Origin: an uncultured Bacteroidota bacterium
Lineage (GTDB): Bacteria; Bacteroidota; Bacteroidia; Bacteroidales; P3
Assembly: GCA_902790215.1 (NCBI GenBank)
Contig: CADAQX010000023.1
Coordinates: 1-64,000 of the forward strand
Length of the DNA stretch: 64,000 bases
Reading direction: 5' to 3'
The notes beneath the pieces are model-generated. The model did no database searches and had not been told where the DNA came from. It saw only the letters and a list, made by a program, of their open reading frames with translations. Shown one piece after another: positions 17,962 through 26,783 of this stretch (positions are counted from its first letter, which is position 1; every line of letters begins with the position of its first letter). A program made the translations under genes and the position numbers.

Positions 17962-18981
17962 TTATTTCAGTTCTGCTTTCAGTTTCTGGATGTCGTTGTA
18001 CATTTCCTCCAACTTACGCTGCATGACGAAGATTTTCTTCTGCCTGTCGGCGGGCATGGCCGGGGAACCGAGGATGACGGCATCGTCGCCCACATTGCGG
18101 GTCACACCCGACTGGGCAGCGATGGTGACGCGGTTGCCCACGGTGATGTGGCCCACAATGCCCACCTGTCCGGCAATAATGCAGTTGTCGCCTACCTTGC
18201 CGCTGCCGGCACAGCCCGACTGCGAGGCCATGACCGTGTTGTTGCCAAAAGAGACATTGTGGGCAATCTGGCAGAGATTGTCAATCTTGGCACCGCGGTG
18301 GATGATGGTGGAGCCCATGGTGGCGCGGTCGACGCAGGTGTTGGCACCAATCTCCACATCGTCCTCGATGACCACGTTGCCTATCTGGTCAATCTTGTTG
18401 TAGGAGCCGTCGCCCGTGGGGGCAAAGCCGAAGCCGTCGGCACCCACCACCACGCCGGCATGGAGGATGCAGCGGTTGCCAATGGTGCACTCGCGGTAAA
18501 CCTTTACGCCGGGATACAGGATGGTGTTGTCGCCCACATGGCAGTTGTCGCCCACATACACCTGCGGGTAAATCTGCACGTTGTTGCCGATGACGGCGTT
18601 GCGCCCTATCACGGCAAAGGCACCAATGTAGCAGCCCTTGCCTATGCGGGCCGTGCAATGGATGCTGCTGCGCAGCGAGCGGCCCCGCTTGGGCTTGTCG
18701 GCTGAATTGAACATGTGCAGCACTTTGGCCACGCACAGATAGGGATTATCTACACGGATAAGGGTGGCATCGACGGGATGCTCCAACACAAAGTCGCGGG
18801 CAATGAGGATGGCGGCCGCCTTGCGCTCGTAGATATAATGCGTATATTTGGGGTTGGCGAGGAAGGTGATGCCCCCTTCGTCCACCTCCTCTATGCGGCA
18901 GGGTTTCCATATCAAGGCGTTGGGGTCGCCCTCGACGGTGCCCTTTAGTTTGCGGGCTATTTGTTCGGCTGTGAATTGCAT
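17962..18981 (-). CDS. lpxD: LpxD, UDP-3-O-acylglucosamine N-acyltransferase
   Basis: 339 residues. Transfers a 3-hydroxyacyl chain from ACP to the 2-amino group of UDP-3-O-acyl-glucosamine, the third step of lipid A synthesis. The N-terminal uridine-binding domain (1-100, FLANPKY motif) is followed by a left-handed beta helix of hexapeptide repeats (about 105-300). Catalytic His241 is in CQIAHNVSFGNN, and a C-terminal helix closes the trimer. Full length. It overlaps the upstream HhH gene by 25 bases. The lack of a promoter in the 91-base gap to the SGNH genes suggests read-through into the O-acylation cassette. Confidence 0.97.
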   Translation of the reverse strand: MQFTAEQIARKLKGTVEGDPNALIWKPCRIEEVDEGGITFLANPKYTHYIYERKAAAILIARDFVLEHPVDATLIRVDNPYLCVAKVLHMFNSADKPKRGRSLRSSIHCTARIGKGCYIGAFAVIGRNAVIGNNVQIYPQVYVGDNCHVGDNTILYPGVKVYRECTIGNRCILHAGVVVGADGFGFAPTGDGSYNKIDQIGNVVIEDDVEIGANTCVDRATMGSTIIHRGAKIDNLCQIAHNVSFGNNTVMASQSGCAGSGKVGDNCIIAGQVGIVGHITVGNRVTIAAQSGVTRNVGDDAVILGSPAMPADRQKKIFVMQRKLEEMYNDIQKLKAELK

Positions 18982-19571
18982 ATCAGATAGGGTTCTATGC
19001 GGGTGAATGTTTCGGAATCTATAATCGGGATATTGAGAATGTCGCGGACACCGGCGTAGGTACCCTTCTCTTCGCGGAGGCGTATGATGGCCTTGGCCTG
19101 GTAATAGTCGAGATAAGGGTGGCGTTTCAGCCGGTCGATGTCGGCGGTGTTTATATCTATCGGTGTGATGCGGGAGGGGTCAACGGTCAGGTGGGGGGCG
19201 ATGTCGTTGTAGCGTGCAGAGTCGATGCCATAGACCTCGCGGAGCTGCTCCTTGCGCACATAGCCGCCCAGCAGGGAGCGGTATTTGAGAATGCGGCGGG
19301 CGATGACCGGTCCGATATTGTAGAGCTGCACCAGGTCGAGCGAGTCGGCGGTGTTCAGCTCAAATGACAATGATTTTTTAGGATACTGTGTCTGATAGAA
19401 AGAGGAGGATGCGGGGGTGGCGGAGATGGTTTCTGAAGGAGGGGAGAGCAGTGTGTCGTCGGGCAGGGGTGGCAGGTTCGGGTCGGTGCCGTTGGGCTGA
19501 ACCGCTAAGCATGTCATGGTGATTCCTGTCAACAGGATAGTGAGCCACAGATAGCCCCGTTTGCGTGTCAT
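18957..19571 (-). CDS. Membrane-anchored double helix-hairpin-helix protein (ComEA-like)
   Basis: 204 residues from ATG 19571, which overlaps the lptC stop as ATGA; a start 12 bases upstream is also possible. An N-terminal signal/TM segment (about 5-22) is followed by a proline-rich spacer. Two HhH units follow: ELNTADSLDLVQLYNIGPV and DINTADIDRLKRHPYLDYYQAKAII. ComEA-type proteins bind DNA in the periplasm during uptake. With comEC at 32.5 kb and a TfoX-N protein at 62 kb, a DNA-uptake role is possible but not shown. Confidence 0.75.
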   Translation of the reverse strand: MTRKRGYLWLTILLTGITMTCLAVQPNGTDPNLPPLPDDTLLSPPSETISATPASSSFYQTQYPKKSLSFELNTADSLDLVQLYNIGPVIARRILKYRSLLGGYVRKEQLREVYGIDSARYNDIAPHLTVDPSRITPIDINTADIDRLKRHPYLDYYQAKAIIRLREEKGTYAGVRDILNIPIIDSETFTRIEPYLICNSQPNK

Positions 19572-20131
19572 TCCTCCTTCCATTCCAGTGTGCCTCGTTG
19601 GTGGATAATGTGTGGTTCTCTGAATTCGTCGTCGCTCTCAAAGCTGTCGCCCAGCGTTATTCTCTTGCCATTTTTGGAACGCAGAGGATTTTCGGAATAG
19701 ACGCGGTGCTCCATGGCGTTCCATGTAAGGTCTTTCAGATAGATGGTGTCGCCCCGCTGGAGGTCAATAATCACCACGCTGTCGCGCACGATGGTGATGT
19801 CCTGTTTGTCGTAGGTCATGGCGTAGCGGGCGGTGAGGATGCCGGTGGGGTTGTTATAGCCATCGAAGAATCGCATTTTTATTCCTTTGCGATAAAGAGT
19901 CTTGGCCTCGGGAACGGTGTATTTCTCGATAAGCGGTGCATCCATGAGTAGCTGCAGCCTGCCCTCCTCGCTGCGTTGGATATGGGCGTTGTGGATAGTG
20001 CTTTCGGGTAGTTCTTTGCGCTCGAACATCTTGGTCTTCTCGATGTCGTTGCCGCAGGATACAAATAAACAGGCAAGAAGCAGGGCTATTGCCCCGCCTC
20101 TTGCCTTAGCTTGTATGTTCAGAACTGCCAT
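19568..20131 (-). CDS. lptC: LptC, LPS-export bridge protein
   Basis: 187 residues from ATG 20131, which shares one base with the TPR gene stop (TAATG). The signal region ends LLACLFVSC, so it may be a lipoprotein (Cys at about 23) rather than the TM-anchored form of Escherichia coli. The rest is the OstA/LptC beta-jellyroll that passes LPS from LptBFG to LptA (MDAPLIEKYTVPEAKTLYRKG and repeated beta strands). Co-encoding with lpxD supports the assignment. Confidence 0.85.
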   Translation of the reverse strand: MAVLNIQAKARGGAIALLLACLFVSCGNDIEKTKMFERKELPESTIHNAHIQRSEEGRLQLLMDAPLIEKYTVPEAKTLYRKGIKMRFFDGYNNPTGILTARYAMTYDKQDITIVRDSVVIIDLQRGDTIYLKDLTWNAMEHRVYSENPLRSKNGKRITLGDSFESDDEFREPHIIHQRGTLEWKEE

Positions 20132-21462
20132 TAGCGTGTTCTGACAATAGTGGACTTGCCAATCCATCCGGGGATGACATAGCTGTGTCCGTCGATAAGG
20201 TCGAGCATGAAAGCGTCGTTCTTCTTGGGGAAGTAGCCGGCATAGATGCCGATGAGTTTGTCAGCCATGCCGATGATTTCCTCAGTGGGCTCAACCTGTT
20301 TGGCGTGGCGTGCCTCGTCAACAGCTGCCCAGTAAGCCGAGCGTCCACCCATGCCGTCGTCGATGCTGCGGCTGCTCATGGCATAGACCTGTGCCAGCTG
20401 CAGGTAGGGCTCGCCCTTGGTGCGGTCAAGTTCGGCGGCGTTCAACAGAGCTGTGCGGGCTGCACTGTAGCTGCCCTGTCCGGCATAGGAGAGGCCGAGG
20501 ATGACATAGGCACGATAGCGGTCTTTCTTGTCGGTGAGGCTCTTGAGGGCGTCCTGTACATACTCTACAGCCTTGCCGTACTGTTTCTTGCTCCAGCACA
20601 TCTGGCCCATGCGCATGGCCGTGGTGGGCGAAGGCTCAAGTTCGTAGAGTTTCTGTGTGGCGTCGAAGAAGAGCTGGTTGTTCTCTGTGCAGCCTTTCTT
20701 GATCATGATGCCGGTGATTTTCTTCAGCATGGCCACATTGTTGGGGTCATTCTCGAATTTCTTCTGGTAAATCTCGTTCAGCTGGTCGCAGGAAGCGTAG
20801 GGGGCAAAGACGGATTCCACACTGGCGATGTAGGTGCGAATCTTGGCAGCATTGACGCTGTCGTCAGCCTCGACATTCAAGGTCAGCAGGGAGTCGAGCA
20901 GGTCGCTGGCGATGTCGTAGTTGTCGATTACCAAAGTGGGTTCGGCAAAACCTGCCTGTACATAGTCAACAGTGGCTTTGAAGTAAAGGGTTACATAGTT
21001 CTCGTCGAGCTGGTGTGCACCTGATGCAATGGCATCGGCATAGATTTCATACACTTCCTTGATGGCACTGGGACGCAGCACGCTCAGGTCGTATGCCTTG
21101 ATGGCCTTGACAGTGGCGGCTTCGCCGAAGTACTGGATGCGCTGGTCGTACATGGCCATCAGTTCGTTGATGTATGCATCGCGTTCTTCCGTTGTCTGGG
21201 CAGCGTTGATCATGGCCTTCATGATGGTGGAGCCACGCTGGTAGACAGACTTGCCGAAACGGGGGCAGTGTTTCAGGATTTGACGCCAGGGTTCATAGCA
21301 GTCGGTATAACTCTTCTGTTTGTAGAACTCTTGGTAAAGTGACACATTGCTTATGCAAGCGATGCTGTCGTCAGGGGTGTCGCCCCATTTGCTTTGGGCG
21401 TTGGCGGCGAGGCTCATGCTGATGGCGGCTGCCGCTACAATGACAAATTTCAGTGTCTTCAT
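20131..21462 (-). CDS. Periplasmic TPR-repeat protein
   Basis: 443 residues, signal peptide MKTLKFVIVAAAAISMSLAANA. The rest is helical with several tetratricopeptide repeats (about 255-400: RMGQMCWSKKQYGKAVEYVQ, AYVILGLSYAGQGSYSAART, YLQLAQVYAMSS). It sits between a barrel protein and lptC, an arrangement seen in other Bacteroidales (from memory). A role as a periplasmic scaffold for envelope assembly is plausible; no enzyme motif is seen. Confidence 0.8.
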   Translation of the reverse strand: MKTLKFVIVAAAAISMSLAANAQSKWGDTPDDSIACISNVSLYQEFYKQKSYTDCYEPWRQILKHCPRFGKSVYQRGSTIMKAMINAAQTTEERDAYINELMAMYDQRIQYFGEAATVKAIKAYDLSVLRPSAIKEVYEIYADAIASGAHQLDENYVTLYFKATVDYVQAGFAEPTLVIDNYDIASDLLDSLLTLNVEADDSVNAAKIRTYIASVESVFAPYASCDQLNEIYQKKFENDPNNVAMLKKITGIMIKKGCTENNQLFFDATQKLYELEPSPTTAMRMGQMCWSKKQYGKAVEYVQDALKSLTDKKDRYRAYVILGLSYAGQGSYSAARTALLNAAELDRTKGEPYLQLAQVYAMSSRSIDDGMGGRSAYWAAVDEARHAKQVEPTEEIIGMADKLIGIYAGYFPKKNDAFMLDLIDGHSYVIPGWIGKSTIVRTR

Positions 21463-21531
21463 GTCTGATAAATGTTATTGGTTTTTATTGTTAGTATAGT
21501 TTTATTGTTATTTCTTTTATGGAAAGGTGAA

Positions 21532-22875
21532 TTAATTGTATTTGCGTTTCACAAACCAGCGCTCGCAGGAGCCTATTGATATACCCACAGTGAATACGTC
21601 GCGGCGCAGCAGGTCAACGGTACCGATGCTGCTGTAGCCTAAGGCCAGCATCAATACGGAGCGCCCTTTGCGCATAGGAAACCGGAATCCCACGCCACCG
21701 CCAATCTCATTAATCATTGTGGTTTCCTCGCTGCTGGAGGATACGGGGGCAAGAGTCAGGCGGCCGTGGTTGTAATAGGCTCCCGCGCTCACCCCGATAC
21801 GTCCCCAGTAGCTGCCCGAGGTGGGGTCGCCTTTCCATTCGGCACCCAGGGCAACACGCCAGTTGGGTGAATACCGGAGCGACGAGGCTCCGAACAGATT
21901 GTAGGAGGGGTCTTCATTATATTGTAAACCGCTGATGGGGGAATAGTATCCGTCAATGTCCACTTCCCACAGCTCGTTGCGCTCCAGCCCAATGCCTGCT
22001 CCTATGGCAAGGGGTTGAAGCAGTTCGCTCTTGTAGGTGTCGGATTCACCGGGCTGCGGAAACACCGTGTCGAACAGATACTCCGTCGAGGCATAGGTGA
22101 GGAAAGTGTAGGCCAGCGACTGGTCTTTCACTTTCATGTTGCGGGGCAGGCGCGCCGTTGCACCGAAGTGCAGGGTGTATTGGCTGCCCAAAGGTTGAAA
22201 ATACTGCAGACCCACATCCACCAGCAGGTTGCTGACCAAGGTGTTCTTCTGTCTGCGCGAGTTGATGCAATAGGTGCTGTCGTTGTTTTGGAAATCGTAG
22301 GTGATGGCACGGGTGATGGTGCCATACAGATAGTTGATGTTGAAACCCACCGAAAGCCGTTTGCCAATATTGAAGCCGTTGCCCCAGTACAGCTGCGACA
22401 CACCGCCGTTGCCGGCGTAGATAGTCTTTACGTCACACAGTGTGTTGACATCATATTTCGTTTGCACCGACTCATAGTTCACTGTGCTGTAGGGGAGCAG
22501 TCCGGCAGAGGTTTTCCACCAGCGCGTGATGGGGAATGCCACGGTGAGATAGGCCAGGTTGCCGTCGGCATCGGTCAGGCTCTTGGCATCGTTGCGCAGC
22601 ACACAGCTCTGGATGTTGAGGCCGATGTCAAAGACAAAACTCTCGTTCTCCACGGCGGCATAGGAGGCTGGGTTGAAGGGATTGATTACGTTCCGCTCGG
22701 CACGGCTGTACACGGCACCGCCTAGGCTGAATGCCGAGGGCATGTTGTAGGGCATGTCGCTGAGGCCTATGCCATATTGTGAAAAGGGCACGTTAAACCC
22801 GTTCTGGGCCTGTGCAACAGGCAGACAGCCCATGAGGACTGCCAGCGCAATAAGGTGTATATGTCTATTCTTCAT
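21532..22875 (-). CDS. Outer-membrane beta-barrel protein, FadL/PorV-like
   Basis: 447 residues. A signal peptide (to AQAQ at about 24) is followed by NGFNVPFSQYGIGLSDMPYN and a long beta barrel with periodic strands through to the C-terminus. An early PFNPASYAAVENESFVFDIGL segment resembles the N-terminal hatch of FadL/OmpP1 proteins. The likely role is uptake of hydrophobic compounds or an assembly function. It overlaps the end of coaX by 11 bases and precedes the TPR gene by about 70. Confidence 0.75.
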   Translation of the reverse strand: MKNRHIHLIALAVLMGCLPVAQAQNGFNVPFSQYGIGLSDMPYNMPSAFSLGGAVYSRAERNVINPFNPASYAAVENESFVFDIGLNIQSCVLRNDAKSLTDADGNLAYLTVAFPITRWWKTSAGLLPYSTVNYESVQTKYDVNTLCDVKTIYAGNGGVSQLYWGNGFNIGKRLSVGFNINYLYGTITRAITYDFQNNDSTYCINSRRQKNTLVSNLLVDVGLQYFQPLGSQYTLHFGATARLPRNMKVKDQSLAYTFLTYASTEYLFDTVFPQPGESDTYKSELLQPLAIGAGIGLERNELWEVDIDGYYSPISGLQYNEDPSYNLFGASSLRYSPNWRVALGAEWKGDPTSGSYWGRIGVSAGAYYNHGRLTLAPVSSSSEETTMINEIGGGVGFRFPMRKGRSVLMLALGYSSIGTVDLLRRDVFTVGISIGSCERWFVKRKYN

Positions 22876-23587
22876 TTGCGTTGAGTATCTCGTTTAGTCC
22901 GTCCAACACCAACCACGGGCACAGGCTGCACGACGGGATGTGCAACTGCCCCGAACCCCATAGCCGGCCGGCGTCTCCCCCGGTCAGAATCACCTGCATG
23001 TCGCCGTGTTCTTTGGCGTATCGGGCAGCAAATCCCTCCACTGCAAACCGTGTGGCAGAGAGCACTCCGGCAAGGATGGACTCGTCTGTGGAACGGCCTG
23101 TGAGGATGGCGGTGTCAGCGTCTATATTGTCTATTAACGGCAGTTTGGCTGTAAAAGTATGCAGGGCGCGAAATTTCATGGTTATTCCGGGCAGGATGGC
23201 TCCTCCACGGTAGGTGCCGGTGTTGTCGACAAAGTCAATGGTAATGCATGTTCCGGCATCGATAACAAGGCTGTTCCGACCCGGAAAAGCCTTCCATGCG
23301 CCGCAGGCGGCGGCAATGCGGTCGGGGCCGAGAGTGCCGGGGGTGGCATAGTCGATGGCTATGGGCAGGCGCGAGCGGGAAGAGAGTATGTGCAGTGCAC
23401 CCGCCATGCTGCCCAATGAGTCGAGGTCGCAGGCGCCCGTGGCGCACAGGATGCCCCGCTGCCAGTCGTGGCTGCGGCACACCTCGGCCAGTTGTGAGGC
23501 CTCGGCGGTGCCGTGGTCGGACATGCGGCCACCGTCGAAAAGCGCCCATTTCATCCGAGTGTTGCCTATGTCGATTGCCAGATTCAT
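22865..23587 (-). CDS. coaX: Type III pantothenate kinase CoaX
   Basis: 240 residues. First step of coenzyme A synthesis, phosphorylating pantothenate; the type III enzyme is insensitive to CoA and needs a monovalent cation. Motifs: phosphate loop AIDIGNTRMKWALF (Asp6), GPDRIAAACGAW (pantothenate/dimer region) and VIDAGTCITIDFVD, the second phosphate-binding motif of the ASKHA fold. The length fits the family. The start overlaps the pth stop as ATGA. Confidence 0.95.
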   Translation of the reverse strand: MNLAIDIGNTRMKWALFDGGRMSDHGTAEASQLAEVCRSHDWQRGILCATGACDLDSLGSMAGALHILSSRSRLPIAIDYATPGTLGPDRIAAACGAWKAFPGRNSLVIDAGTCITIDFVDNTGTYRGGAILPGITMKFRALHTFTAKLPLIDNIDADTAILTGRSTDESILAGVLSATRFAVEGFAARYAKEHGDMQVILTGGDAGRLWGSGQLHIPSCSLCPWLVLDGLNEILNANEE

Positions 23588-24204
23588 CCGTTGTAGAGAT
23601 TCATAGCCCTGTCAGGTCCCAGTGTGGCGAAACATTTGACGGCTTCACAGGCTTTGTCTATCTTTGTGTCGAGCAAAGCGTGCTCTTCGGGGGTGAACGC
23701 GCCGAGGACGTATTCTATCTGGTGGCCGCGGCTGAAATCGTTGCCCACGCCTATGCGCAGGCGGCAGTATTCGGTAGTTCCAAGCAGGCTCTCGATGCTG
23801 CGAAGGCCGTTGTGTCCCCCGGCGGCACCCTGTTTTTTCATGCGCAGGGTACCCAGCGGAAGTGCTATGTCGTCCACGACAATGAGCAGGTTCTGCAGCG
23901 GCACTTTCTCCGTCTGCAGCCAGTAGCGGACAGCCTCGCCGCTGAGGTTCATATAGGTGGTGGGTTTGATAAGTATCAGGGTGCGTCCTTTAGCTTTTAT
24001 TTCGGTGCGGTAGGCGCGGCGTTCAAGTGTCCAGCGTGCCTCGGCTCCGTGTGCCAGGGAGTCGACCACCATGAAGCCCGCGTTATGACGGGTATCCTCG
24101 TATTCGGCACCCACATTGCCTAATCCCACAATCAGATATTTCATGCTATAGTCTATGTCGTCCGTTGATTTACAACGTGAAAAAAGATTCTTAAAGAGTC
24201 CCAT
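23584..24204 (-). CDS. pth: Peptidyl-tRNA hydrolase
   Basis: 206 residues from ATG 24204. The conserved domain begins at MKYLIVGLGNVGAEYEDTR (ATG 24144), with catalytic His in RHNAGF, the conserved Asn in PTTYMNLSGEAV, VVDDIALPLG and GGHNGLRSIE. It releases tRNA from peptidyl-tRNA dropped by ribosomes. The 20-residue basic extension MGLFKNLFSRCK is in frame and lies just after a predicted transcription start, so the longer form is chosen; ATG 24144 would give the textbook length. First gene of the long minus-strand operon. Confidence 0.93.
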   Translation of the reverse strand: MGLFKNLFSRCKSTDDIDYSMKYLIVGLGNVGAEYEDTRHNAGFMVVDSLAHGAEARWTLERRAYRTEIKAKGRTLILIKPTTYMNLSGEAVRYWLQTEKVPLQNLLIVVDDIALPLGTLRMKKQGAAGGHNGLRSIESLLGTTEYCRLRIGVGNDFSRGHQIEYVLGAFTPEEHALLDTKIDKACEAVKCFATLGPDRAMNLYNG

Positions 24205-24222
24205 ATATAAATATTCTATTTG

Positions 24223-24230
24223 CAAAAGTA
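24223..24230 (-). promoter_or_regulatory. -7 element (TACTTTTG) of the pth-coaX-lptC-lpxD operon
   Basis: Minus-strand TACTTTTG followed by CA, about 20 bases before ATG 24204. No similar octamer was found in the short gaps as far as lpxD, so this promoter may drive the whole envelope operon. Confidence 0.65.
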
Positions 24231-24325
24231 CATTTTTTTTTTGAAATGGAGCCTTTTATGGGTATAAAAGTTTTAGAGAGGGAAGGTTTGAATGTGTTTT
24301 TGAATGTGTAAACGTGTTAACGTGT

Positions 24326-24423
24326 GAATGTGTTAGTCCTTGGCGCATCAAAGACTCAAGAATTAACGAATTAACGAATTAACGAGTTCAGAATGTGTTA
24401 GTCCTTGGCGCATCAAAGACTCA
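24326..24423. repeat. 33-bp direct repeat in simple-sequence spacer
   Basis: A 33-base word beginning GAATGTGTTAGTCCTTGG occurs at 24326-24358 and again at 24391-24423, separated by AATTAACGAATTAACGAATTAACGA-type simple sequence (about 65-base period). No ORF is associated. Confidence 0.75.
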
Positions 24424-24511
24424 CGAATTTACGAATTAACACATTAAAGCAATCAAACCCTATAATTCTCTTTTTTCATTTTTTGCTTCCCACGCAGCCC
24501 ATAGCTGTCAT

Positions 24512-24633
24512 CGCTGTAACGTCGTTCCTTTTTCACTCGTTATTCGTTATTTTTACCTCATTTTTCCCTTTTGAAAGGGAAAACGATAGGAAACAAATGG
24601 GAAACATATGGGAAAAGGAACGACGTTACAGCG
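24512..24633 (+). mobile_element. 122-bp MITE-like element, copy B, with perfect 21-bp terminal inverted repeats
   Basis: The ends 24512-24532 (CGCTGTAACGTCGTTCCTTTT) and 24613-24633 are exact reverse complements. A second palindrome near the centre (TTTTCCC TTTTGAAAGGGAAAA) is shared with copies A and D. GTCGTTCC followed by CACTCGTTATTCGTT is shared with copy C. There is no coding capacity and no obvious target-site duplication. It lies between divergent pth and purD. Confidence 0.75.
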
Positions 24634-24810
24634 GCCTTACATTGGGTGAAGGTTGATGACTGTATTGATTGCTTGATTGCTTGATTGCTTGATTGTTTGA
24701 GTGATTATATATTGCTTGATTGTCTGAGTGGCTGGCGCAGTAAAATTACTCAAGCATTTACACATTCAAGCATTCAAGCAATAATTCAATTCTCATTTCT
24801 CAATTTTTTT
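24634..24810. repeat. Simple-repeat spacer upstream of purD
   Basis: Tandem GATTGCTT words (24666-24720), the block GATTGTCTGAGTGGCTGG (24718-24735) and ACATTCAAGCATTCAAGCA. The GAGTGGCTGG block recurs in frame inside the LtaS-like gene at 12395-12412. No gene is seen. Confidence 0.6.
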
Positions 24811-24813
24811 CTG

Positions 24814-24821
24814 TATCTTTG
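24814..24821 (+). promoter_or_regulatory. -7 element (TATCTTTG) of purD
   Basis: TATCTTTGCA lies 27 bases before the purD ATG, after a T-rich tract. A typical Bacteroidota promoter with a leader of about 20 bases. Confidence 0.75.
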
Positions 24822-24847
24822 CATTTTGTTTTAGAAAAAAATGTGAT

Positions 24848-26161
24848 ATGAACATACTACTACTTGGTTCGGGCGGGCGTGAACATGCCATGGCCTGTAA
24901 TATTGCGGCAAGCAGTCGCTGCACCCGTTTGTTTGTGGCTCCCGGCAATGCCGGCACGGCATCTATGCCCAAATGCCGCAACATCAATATTCAGCCGACG
25001 GATTTCGAGGCTATCCACTCTTTTGTCGTCAGCGAGGATGTGCGTATGGTGGTGGTAGGTCCTGAGGCTCCGTTGGTGGAGGGCATTGCCGACTATTTCC
25101 AGTCCTGCTCGGATCTGCGCCAGGTGATGGTGATAGGCCCCGGCAGGGAAGGCGCCCGCCTGGAGGGCAGCAAGGACTTTGCCAAGGACTTCATGCAACG
25201 CCATGGCATCCCCACGGCGGCGCACCGCACGTTCACTGCCCAGACTCTCGACGAGGGGTGTGCGTTCCTCGCCACACTGAAGGCCCCCTATGTGCTGAAG
25301 GCTGACGGACTGGCCGCTGGCAAGGGAGTGCTGATTCTCGACAGTCTGGACGAAGCCCAGAGGGAACTGAAGGAGATGCTGGTGGGTGCCAAGTTCGGCG
25401 ATGCCTCGGTCAAGGTCGTGGTGGAGGAATATCTGAGCGGTGTGGAACTGAGTGTCTTTGTGCTCACCGACGGCAGACACTACAAACTCCTTCCTGCCGC
25501 CAAGGACTACAAGCGCATCGGCGAGGGCGACACAGGTCTGAACACGGGCGGTATGGGCTCGGTGAGCCCTGTGCCGTTTGCCGACAAGGAGTTTATGCAC
25601 AAGGTGGAAGAGCGCATCGTGGCTCCCACTGTCAAGGGACTGCATCAGGACGGCATCCCCTACAAGGGCTTTATCTTCGTGGGGCTGATGGCTGTGGGCG
25701 ACGCCCGCACAGGCAATCTTGACCCTTACGTTATCGAATACAATGTGCGCATGGGCGACCCTGAGACGGAGAGTGTATTCCCCCGCCTCAAGAGCGATGT
25801 GGTGGAGCTGTTCGAGCATGTGTGGCGCGGCACGTTGCGCCAGGCTTCGGTAGATGTTGACCCGCGCGCGGCAGCGTGCGTGATGATGGTGGCCGACGGC
25901 TATCCCGGCCATTATGCCAAGGGCAGTGTCATCACCGGTTTGGACAGGGTGGAGGGCTCGGCGGTCTTCCATGCCGGCACCCGCCTTGCCGACAACAAAC
26001 AGGTGCTCACCAACGGCGGCCGTGTGCTTTGCGTCACTTCGTTGGCCGAATCCATGCCTGCCGCTCTGCTGAAGTCGTATCAGGAGGTGGAGAAAATCCA
26101 ATGGGACGGTTGCTACTACCGCCACGACATAGGTCAGGACCTGCTCAAGTTGATGATTTGA
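24848..26161 (+). CDS. purD: Phosphoribosylamine-glycine ligase PurD (GAR synthetase)
   Basis: 437 residues. Second step of purine synthesis, joining glycine to phosphoribosylamine with ATP. Visible: N domain MNILLLGSGGREHAMA, VVVGPEAPLVEGIADYF, then an ATP-grasp fold with YVLKADGLAAGKGV, EEYLSGVELSVF, GLNTGGMGSVSPVPF, YVIEYNVRMGDPETE, and the C-terminal domain GGRVLCVTS. Full length. The stop overlaps the convergent PnuT gene by 17 bases. Confidence 0.97.
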   Translation: MNILLLGSGGREHAMACNIAASSRCTRLFVAPGNAGTASMPKCRNINIQPTDFEAIHSFVVSEDVRMVVVGPEAPLVEGIADYFQSCSDLRQVMVIGPGREGARLEGSKDFAKDFMQRHGIPTAAHRTFTAQTLDEGCAFLATLKAPYVLKADGLAAGKGVLILDSLDEAQRELKEMLVGAKFGDASVKVVVEEYLSGVELSVFVLTDGRHYKLLPAAKDYKRIGEGDTGLNTGGMGSVSPVPFADKEFMHKVEERIVAPTVKGLHQDGIPYKGFIFVGLMAVGDARTGNLDPYVIEYNVRMGDPETESVFPRLKSDVVELFEHVWRGTLRQASVDVDPRAAACVMMVADGYPGHYAKGSVITGLDRVEGSAVFHAGTRLADNKQVLTNGGRVLCVTSLAESMPAALLKSYQEVEKIQWDGCYYRHDIGQDLLKLMI

Positions 26162-26717
26162 CGGATTCTTTTTTCCAGCGTATTATTCCCAGTACGCAGA
26201 AGACCTCGAAGACGATGTAGAGCACTGCCGAGGCGTAGTTGCCCGTCATCCAGAAGAGGGCTATCATGATTGGCTCCACAATGAGCCACAGTATCCATTG
26301 TTGCCAGTATTTCTGCGACAGCATCCACATGGCCACGATTGAGAGCGCCGACGAGAAGCCGTCGAGCCATGGGTATTGGCTTTCGTCCATCATTCCCAGC
26401 ACCCGTTGCATCACTACCGAAAGCAGCGCCACGGCTCCTACAATCCACGGCCAGTAGCGTGCCGGGCACGAAGTGATGGGGCGCTCGGTCTTGTCTTTGC
26501 TTTGCACGATGCCGCGCCACACCAGCAGCCCGTAGACCGACATGATGAAGTTGTAGCAGCAGATGGATCCGTTGGCATAGAGTCCCGAGGTGAAGTCGAT
26601 GACGATATAGAACAGCGACATCAACAGGCTGAGGGGCCAGAACCACCGGTCTGCCCTGTATTCGCTCACGATATAGGCCAGACCGATGGCGGCTCCGATA
26701 ACCTCAAAGAGATTCAT
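26145..26717 (-). CDS. PnuC-family vitamin transporter, probably thiamine-specific (PnuT)
   Basis: 190 residues with seven to eight predicted TM helices; it has the PnuC features YIVSEYRADRWFWPLSLLMS and LSQKYWQQWILWLIVEP. PnuC carriers facilitate diffusion of nicotinamide riboside, while paralogs (PnuT, PnuX) carry thiamine or riboflavin. It follows a TPP-riboswitch-controlled TonB receptor in the same direction, so thiamine is the likely substrate. No thiamine pyrophosphokinase gene follows in this window, unlike the three-gene arrangement in some Bacteroides. Confidence 0.85.
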   Translation of the reverse strand: MNLFEVIGAAIGLAYIVSEYRADRWFWPLSLLMSLFYIVIDFTSGLYANGSICCYNFIMSVYGLLVWRGIVQSKDKTERPITSCPARYWPWIVGAVALLSVVMQRVLGMMDESQYPWLDGFSSALSIVAMWMLSQKYWQQWILWLIVEPIMIALFWMTGNYASAVLYIVFEVFCVLGIIRWKKESVKSST

Positions 26718-26745
26718 GATTTATTGTTGATAGATAGGCTTTCTA

Positions 26746-26775
26746 AGGAAATCCTAGGAAGGCCTAGGATTTCCT
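26746..26775 (-). terminator. Perfect 13-bp hairpin between the TonB receptor and PnuT genes
   Basis: AGGAAATCCTAGG (26746-26758) pairs exactly with 26763-26775 around a 4-base loop. It lies between the receptor stop and the PnuT start, so it may reduce downstream expression or stabilise the message. There is no strong U-run on the minus strand. A related AATCCTAGGATT palindrome lies inside the 2-macroglobulin gene near 54360. Confidence 0.55.
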
Positions 26776-26783
26776 ATTCCCTT

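Noticed and set aside
26145-26717. Nicotinamide riboside transporter PnuC
   Set aside because: The family is right, but the TPP riboswitch operon favours thiamine; no NAD-salvage gene is nearby.
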